From Micractinium sp. NFX-FRZ (taxonomy: Eukaryota > Chlorophyta > Trebouxiophyceae > Chlorellales > Chlorellaceae): a stretch of DNA of 44,091 nt. Within the stretch, counting starts at the first letter, position 1; every line of letters begins with the position of its first letter. The position numbers and the translations under genes were made by a program. The notes beneath the pieces were generated by a model that was given only the letters and a program-made list of their open reading frames with translations, had not been told where the DNA came from and made no database searches. The stretch covers positions 1 through 44,091 of the forward strand of contig JAPTJF010000498.1 in NCBI GenBank assembly GCA_029339195.1, read 5' to 3'. Shown in pieces: positions 38,954 to 44,091 of the stretch.

Positions 38954-41900
38954 ATGGCGGAGGGCACTGGCGGCGCCGGCGGCGGCAGCGGTGCGCTGCC
39001 AGGCCCTGGCGCCGGCGGCCCCAGCGGCGGCGACGACTGGCTGCGCCTCTCCAGCTTCGACGCGGCCTCCTTCTTTGCTCAGCAGCAGCGACAGCAGGAG
39101 GAGCAGCGCGCGCAGCAAGGTGCGGCGGGCCTGGGGTGTGCCTGCTGCTGGCGCCGTGGTGAGGTAGCAAGTCCAGAGCACGCGTTGGTGGGGCAGGGAG
39201 GCCGTCACCTTTCCCTACTTGTGCGCTGTAGCAGCTTCCAAATTGGTGTGGTGATACAGCTGCCGCTAGCCTGCATCCCGCCTGCACATGACCCCACTGC
39301 CCTGCCCGCTCCATCTGCCCGCCCTGCAGGCCAGCAGCTGCGAGCGGTGGCCGAACAACTGCTCCCCTCCAGCAGCGAGGATGAGAGCAGCAGCGGCGGC
39401 AGCGAGACAGAAGGGGAGGGCACCCGGGAGACTGCAGCAGCTGCAGGCGCAGCGGGAGCAGGACCAGCTGCCGCAGAGGCGCGCGGCCGCTCGCGCCGCC
39501 ACCGCTCACGGTCCCGCTCTCGGAGCGGCAGCAGGACGCGCAAGCGCAGGGATGGCAAGCGGGGCGGCTCGGGGGACGGCAAGAAGAAGCGCCGGCGCAG
39601 CAGCAGGGAGCGCAAGGAGAGGGACAGGGGGAAGGACAAGAGGTGGCAGCGGGAGAGCGAGCGGGAGCAGCAGGTGGGGTGTCACAGGAGATGATGGGCT
39701 TGGGGGACACAACTGGTGGGATGGGTCAGGTGTGGGGGTGGGGCAGTGGGGGTGGGGAGGCTGGCATGCGTTCAGCGGATGCCTCCACCCTGCTGCCTCC
39801 TGTGCCTCTGCATCTCTGTTTGCCTTGCAGGGTGCGGCCAGCAATGTGCCGAGCCTGCACCCCAACTTCGCTCGCCACCTCACCCTCTGCCTGCCCCTGT
39901 GCGCCACTGCCGCTCTGTAGGTGCGGCTAGAACGGCAGACAGGAGCAGCGCAGCGTGCCCCGCAGGTCAAGGCGTGGGCCTCTGGCAAGGGAGGCGAGGG
40001 GGAGCCCTATTACTTTGACACAAGGTGGGTGGGTTGGGGTGGGTGGGGCGGGTGGAATGGGGTTGAGCAAGATGGGAAAAGGTTTGATTGGGGTAGGGTG
40101 AGATGAAACCAACGTTGGGCTGGGCGATGCACCTGGGTGAGTGGTACATTCAGGGCGAAGTGGCCGGTGCTTGCCAACCTGGCATTTTGGTCAGGCTGCA
40201 CGGCATGGTCATCGCTCAGTTAACCCGCCTGACACCCTCTGTTCTCTTCTTTGCTGTGTCCCCCCTGCAGGGGTGACCCCGCAAACCTGGCGTTTGGTGG
40301 CCTGTATCGCGTGGACATTGCGCAGTACCGCCGCCACGACCCCACCCGCTTTGCGGCCAGCCTGGGGGCGCGGCGCCGGGGCACCCTGTATGGCATCAGG
40401 TGGGTGCTGCCTGCTGCCGCCGATGCCAGCTAGGTGTGCAGAAACGCACTTACTGTATTGGCCCTGCATTGCTGGCGCACACTGCTGGTACTGGTGCTTG
40501 TGACGTAAGCACAGACCTGAAGTGCCTGCCCCCCGCCTGCCCTGCCTTGCCACGCACCGCCCTCGGCTGCAGGCAGCTGCCCACCGAGGCGGACGGTCAC
40601 GCGCAGAAGGACCGGCTGGCACGCTACTTCGGGCCCGGCGCCCAGCGCGCCGAGCGCAACGCACGCATGAAGCGCTGGCGGCGGAGCGCGCAGCAGCAGG
40701 GCATAGAGCTGGGCGGCGCCGCGGGCGATGCCCTGCTGGGCTGGCGGCGGGCGCCCAGCCAGCAGCCACAGCAGGCGCAGCAGGGCAGCCTGCCGCACCG
40801 CATGCAGCTGCCCAGCAGCAACTTCCTTCCGCTGCGCCTCGAGGAGGACGATGCTGGGCAGCAGGCGGGGCAGGCAGGGTGGCACGGGCCGGCGGGGCGG
40901 CAGCAGCCGCCCGCAGGGGCGCCCCTCTCCGCCGCCGAGGAGCTGGCTGCAGAGCGGCAGGCGCGGTGGCGGCGGGAGGGGGAGACCAATGAGGAGATGC
41001 TGCTGCGGCGCACGCGGGAGTTCAACGTCGCCACGCGGGAGCGGCCGCACGACGTCCAGCTGTGGCTCGAGTTTGCGCGCTTCCAGGTGTGTGTTGGTTT
41101 GAGGAATCTAGTTGTGTTTTTGTTCGAAATTGAAGGCGGAAAGGTTGTGACTCGTCAGTGTGAGGGGATGGGGTGTGTGGGTTTTGATGGTGTGTGGCTG
41201 CCAGGTGTGTGTTTGCAGGGGGCAGGGGGTGCAGTGAAGTTGGGAACGGTTCGAGTGCAGGCGTCGGTGCAGGAAGTGCAGGCAGGGGCTGCCAGCGAGG
41301 TGATGTTGCATTCAGCTGTGCCTTGAGGTCGCTCGCTTTATATGTAAGGTTGTGCGTGGAGGTGGCTGGCGTGTTCAGAGCAGAGTGGGTGTGCTGGTGT
41401 GCAGGGTTTGGTGGGCCGTGACACGCAGGCAGCACTGCCGGCATCTGAAGCCAAGGCTACATGTGCCACCTCGCCTGCCCCTGCCCTGCCTCGCGCCACA
41501 CCACTCAACCCCTCAGGTTGAGTTCAGGTTTGTGCTGAACAGACGTGTAACCCGCACCCAGTCAGTCAGACTCAACCCCTCCTGCGACTCCACAATCCAC
41601 TGCCCGCCAGGACGAGGCGCTGCGGCTGGGCCCGGCACGGCGGGGCGGTGAGCGCGGCGCCGCCGAGAAGAAGGTTGCGATCCTGGAGAAGGCGCTGAGC
41701 CTGCACCCCGGCTCCGACGAGCTCCTGCTGGCGCTGCTGCACACGGTGGGCTGCCGCTGCTGCTGCGTGCAATTGGTTGAGTTTGGGGCGGTGGCAGCTC
41801 TGTGGTGGTCGTGCCTTCTGCCGCCATGTGCTGGGTTGGGGCCGGGCTCGTGCCAGGCATGCCACCGCTGCCTGTCGTTAGCAGCACACCCCTGCCATGC

Positions 41901-43067
41901 CATGCCAAGCCTTCCTTGCTACCCGGTGCCCGCTACTGCACACGGGCGGCTGTTGTGCATTCACCGCTGCCCCTGGGGTGCTGGCGGCCAGTTGCACTTG
42001 TTGCAAGCGCAGCGGCAGCGCGGGCAGGGCCGCCTGCATGCGAGCGGCATACCCGCCGCTGCCCCACACACAGAAGGCAGCACCAGTAGTCACGCTGTGC
42101 TGGCCACACTGTCTCACGCATCGCCACCTCCCTCTCTGCCGCCTCGTCCCCCTGCCCCCCTCCCAGGCCGAGGCGGTGTGCGAGGACGCCGAGCTGGAGC
42201 GGCGCTGGCGCGCCGTGCTGGCGCGGCACCCGGGCAGCCCGCGCCTGTGGCGCGCCTACCTGCGGCACAGGTGCTGCCCTTGGTGTGCCAGGGGTTTGGC
42301 AACAAACACCACGAGCGGGCAGCGGCCCATGTGCAAGCTGTTACAGGCTGTAAAAGCTCTGCTCCAGCTGGTCCCCGGGCCGCGCCCGCCGCCGCCTGGG
42401 CGCACGCCCGGCAGGCAGGCTTGTCAGACTTGTCGGGCCACCCCTCTCACCGCCATCCCTCTCAATGCACCCCACATCCGCCCCATCACCCCCGCAGGCG
42501 CACCCGCTTCAGCGGGTTCAGCGCCACCGATGTCGCGGCCGCCTACGACGACGCCTTTGCCGCGCTGCGCCGCGAGCACCGGCGGCGCGCGGCGCAAGGT
42601 GGGGTGGCGCAAAATGGCCGGGCTGGGGGATGGTGTGGCTGCGTGCTCTGGTCTGTGGGCTGTGCCGTGCCGTGCCGAGCTGTGTTGTGCCGAGCTATGT
42701 TGTGCCGTGCTGTGCCGTGGCGTGCCGTGCTGTGGTGTGCCGTGCCGTGCGGTGCTGTGCCGTGCTGCTTGGGCACAGCAGGTGTTGCCCCACCAGCTCA
42801 AACCCGTGCAGGCAGCCGCACACACGTCCCTGAGCGCTGACCCGGTGCCTCCTCTGCCTTGTGACCTGCGCCCCCGCTCCTGTGCCCCCGCCCACCCACC
42901 TCTGCCCCCGCGCGCAGGCGCCCCCCCCGCCGTGCTGGGCGCGCTGGAGGCGGAGGCGGCGGGCCTGGCGCTGGAGGGGTGTGCCCTGCGGCTGGCAGCG
43001 GGCGCCACGGAGCGCGGCCTCGCGGCGCTGCTGGTGCTGCTCGAGTTCAACTGGCTGGCGCCCGAGG
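38954..43067 (+). CDS. NRDE2: NRDE2 (nuclear RNAi-defective-2 family), 3' end unresolved
   Basis: Nine exons are supported in frame (582 codons): 38954-39119, 39330-39673, 39921-40024, 40271-40399, 40573-41086, 41611-41745, 42167-42270, 42498-42598, 42918-43067. The third exon could instead start at 39966; both keep frame. The N-terminus is acidic and Ser-rich, followed by an Arg/Ser/Lys domain. Then come YYFDTRGDPANLAFGGLYR, RREGETNEEMLLRRTREFN and TRERPHDVQLWLEFARFQ, the hallmark of NRDE2, followed by the HAT/TPR-like helical repeats typical of the family (EKALSLHPGSDELLLALL, RRWRAVLARHPGSPRLW). NRDE2 is a nuclear protein that binds the MTR4 helicase and acts in nuclear RNA surveillance and small-RNA silencing. 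Family members run to 900-1200 residues. The expected C-terminal half is not recognisable before the tRNA, so the gene may be truncated, misassembled or have a diverged end. Confidence 0.85.
42657..42778 (+). repeat. TGTGC/TGCCG pentanucleotide tract in NRDE2 intron 8
   Basis: About twenty degenerate GTGCT/GTGCC units make this the longest pentanucleotide tract in the window. It lies on the sense strand of an NRDE2 intron, with several GAGCTxTGT interruptions. Confidence 0.85.
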
Positions 43068-44022
43068 GTGAGGGGGGTGGCGTGGGCGGGAGTGTTTGTG
43101 GGTGGGTTGGCTGGTGGGGTGGGGTGTAGGGGGCGGGCATTAACGTCGACTCTGGGTTGTCGTCTGACACAGCCGTGGGTGCACAGCCAGCGCGGCACAC
43201 CCGCCTGCGAGCGGCAAGGTGCCTGGGGTCGGGCGGGAGCAAGCCAAACGACTGCGCCCAGTCTTGGCATGCTCGGGTGGTGGGTGGGCGGGGCGGCGAC
43301 CCGCGGAGCGGCGGCTCCCCGTGGGGTGGCAGCGCTTGCGGGGGCCCCTGGGGCTGGGCAGAGGGCAGAGTCCTGCCCAACATGTTATGGCTGCGCTCGC
43401 TGGCCGCGGCGCGTCGGGTGCGCGGGCGCCGATGCGCGCCCGACGGCGTGCTCGACTGACCGACTGACCGACTTAGTGGTGGGGGGGGGGGGCGCACCGC
43501 CGTCCCCCGCCTGGCGACTGACTGGCCGACTGGTGGGTTACACGTCTTTCCAGCACAAACCTGTGCTGCTCAGTGCATCAATCAGACATGAAAGCTGCCT
43601 CGAATGACACATTGAGATGCGAGCGCTAGAGCATCGCAGGACGGGATCGGAGCAGCTTAGCCAAGGCATGCTCAGCATCTAGGGGAGCCAAGCCCGGCCA
43701 TACCAGGCTGGCGTGGGTTCACTTCCTTCAGTCAGTCAGCCAGGGGCCTGCCCAGCCGTGGTGGCTGCGCTCGCTGGCTGAGCTCGCTGGCTGCGCGGGT
43801 GCCGGTGCGCGCCGACGGCGGTGCTCCCCCGCCGTCACCCGCCTTGCCCCCGCCTCGCCCCTCCCCCTGGGCGTCCTTTGCACGCGTGCCCCGCCCCGTG
43901 CGGCCTCAACAGGGGGCCCGAAAAAACAACCACCAAAAGCCCGCCCTCCACCCATGGGGGCGGCCGGAAAGCCAATTCCAGCATCAATCCGACCGGCTTG
44001 GTAGCTCGAGCTGTGTAGATCA
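43068..44022. other. Region after NRDE2 exon 9, no recognised gene
   Basis: Several frames are open, but none shows the NRDE2 C-terminus. A diverged duplication links about 43371-43446 and 43747-43827: both carry GGCTGCGCTCGCTGGC, then GTGCGCGGGCGCCG- or GTGCCGGTGCGCG-like sequence, then GACGGCG. A G13 run lies near 43478. A tandem CTGACCGACTGACCGACT is at about 43455. No promoter motif for the downstream tRNA was evident; its internal A and B boxes would suffice. Confidence 0.5.
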
Positions 44023-44091
44023 GGGTCAATGGTCTAGTGGTATGATTCTCGCTTAGGGTGCGAGAGGTCGGGAGTTCAATTCTCCCTTGAC
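44023..44091 (+). tRNA. trnP-AGG: tRNA-Pro (anticodon AGG), 3' end cut by window edge
   Basis: Acceptor strand GGGTCAA pairs with TTGAC at the window edge; the last bases of the strand and the discriminator lie outside. The D arm carries TGGTCTAGTGGTATGA (A box). The anticodon arm TCTCGC-TTAGGGT-GCGAGA puts AGG at the anticodon. The T arm is GGGAG-TTCAATT-CTCCC (B box GGAGTTCAATTC). The body matches plant tRNA-Pro closely and has no intron. AGG (IGG after editing) reads CCU/CCC/CCA. Confidence 0.93.

Noticed and set aside
39834..39918. Extra NRDE2 exon between exons 2 and 3
   Set aside because: A CAG acceptor precedes an open stretch, but it has no conserved residues and skipping it keeps the frame.
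43157..43459. Terminal NRDE2 exon (open frame after a CAG acceptor)
   Set aside because: It can be joined in frame from 43067, but the translation is Gly/Arg/Ala-rich without NRDE2 C-terminal motifs; left as unresolved.

Overview
This is nuclear DNA of a GC-rich green alga. A Chlorella/Micractinium-type trebouxiophyte is my best guess, by inference. The signs are: genes cut into many short exons by GT-AG introns ending in C/T-rich tracts plus TGCAG; G/C at third codon positions; poly-Ala, poly-Gln and Ser/Arg tracts; a TGTAA poly(A)-type signal after several stop codons; an intron-bearing cytosolic ribosomal protein gene; and a plant-like proline tRNA. Nothing looks prokaryotic, viral or organellar. 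I built the gene models by hand from splice consensus, reading frame and family similarity. Seven of the nine protein genes give complete models with matching exon phases.

Layout: (1) 3' end of a DUF3431-family gene, 95-657 (+). (2) Low-complexity protein with Myb/SANT-like and winged-helix-like regions, 1087-3529 (+). (3) A 31-exon P5A-type P-type ATPase (ATP13A1/Spf1/MIA family), 4082-16423 (+). (4) An 11-exon RS-domain protein with a 30-bp coding minisatellite, 16995-24126 (+). (5) A Lunapark-like ER membrane protein, 24443-26409 (-). (6, 7) Two tandem paralogous type II membrane glycosyltransferase-like genes, 27315-31170 (-) and 31715-35348 (-). (8) Ribosomal protein eS17, 35884-38602 (-). 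(9) NRDE2, 38954-43067 (+), divergent from eS17 and with its 3' end unresolved. (10) tRNA-Pro(AGG) from 44023, cut by the window edge.

The genes do not form one pathway. Loose themes are ER membrane biology (P5A ATPase, Lunapark), glycan synthesis (the two transferases, possibly the DUF3431 protein) and RNA metabolism (NRDE2, the RS protein, eS17).

The most striking structure is in the introns. Exon edges, including their splice sites, repeatedly have degenerate copies 60-140 bp away inside the adjoining intron. At least ten P5A introns show this, and so do introns of the winged-helix, RS-protein and glycosyltransferase genes. With strand-biased TGTGC repeats and other intronic minisatellites, this suggests that introns here grow by local tandem duplication across splice sites, leaving decaying decoy exons. 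Two phase-verified GC-AG introns, a 4-nt coding exon and an intron present in only one of two tandem paralogs add to this unusual intron biology.
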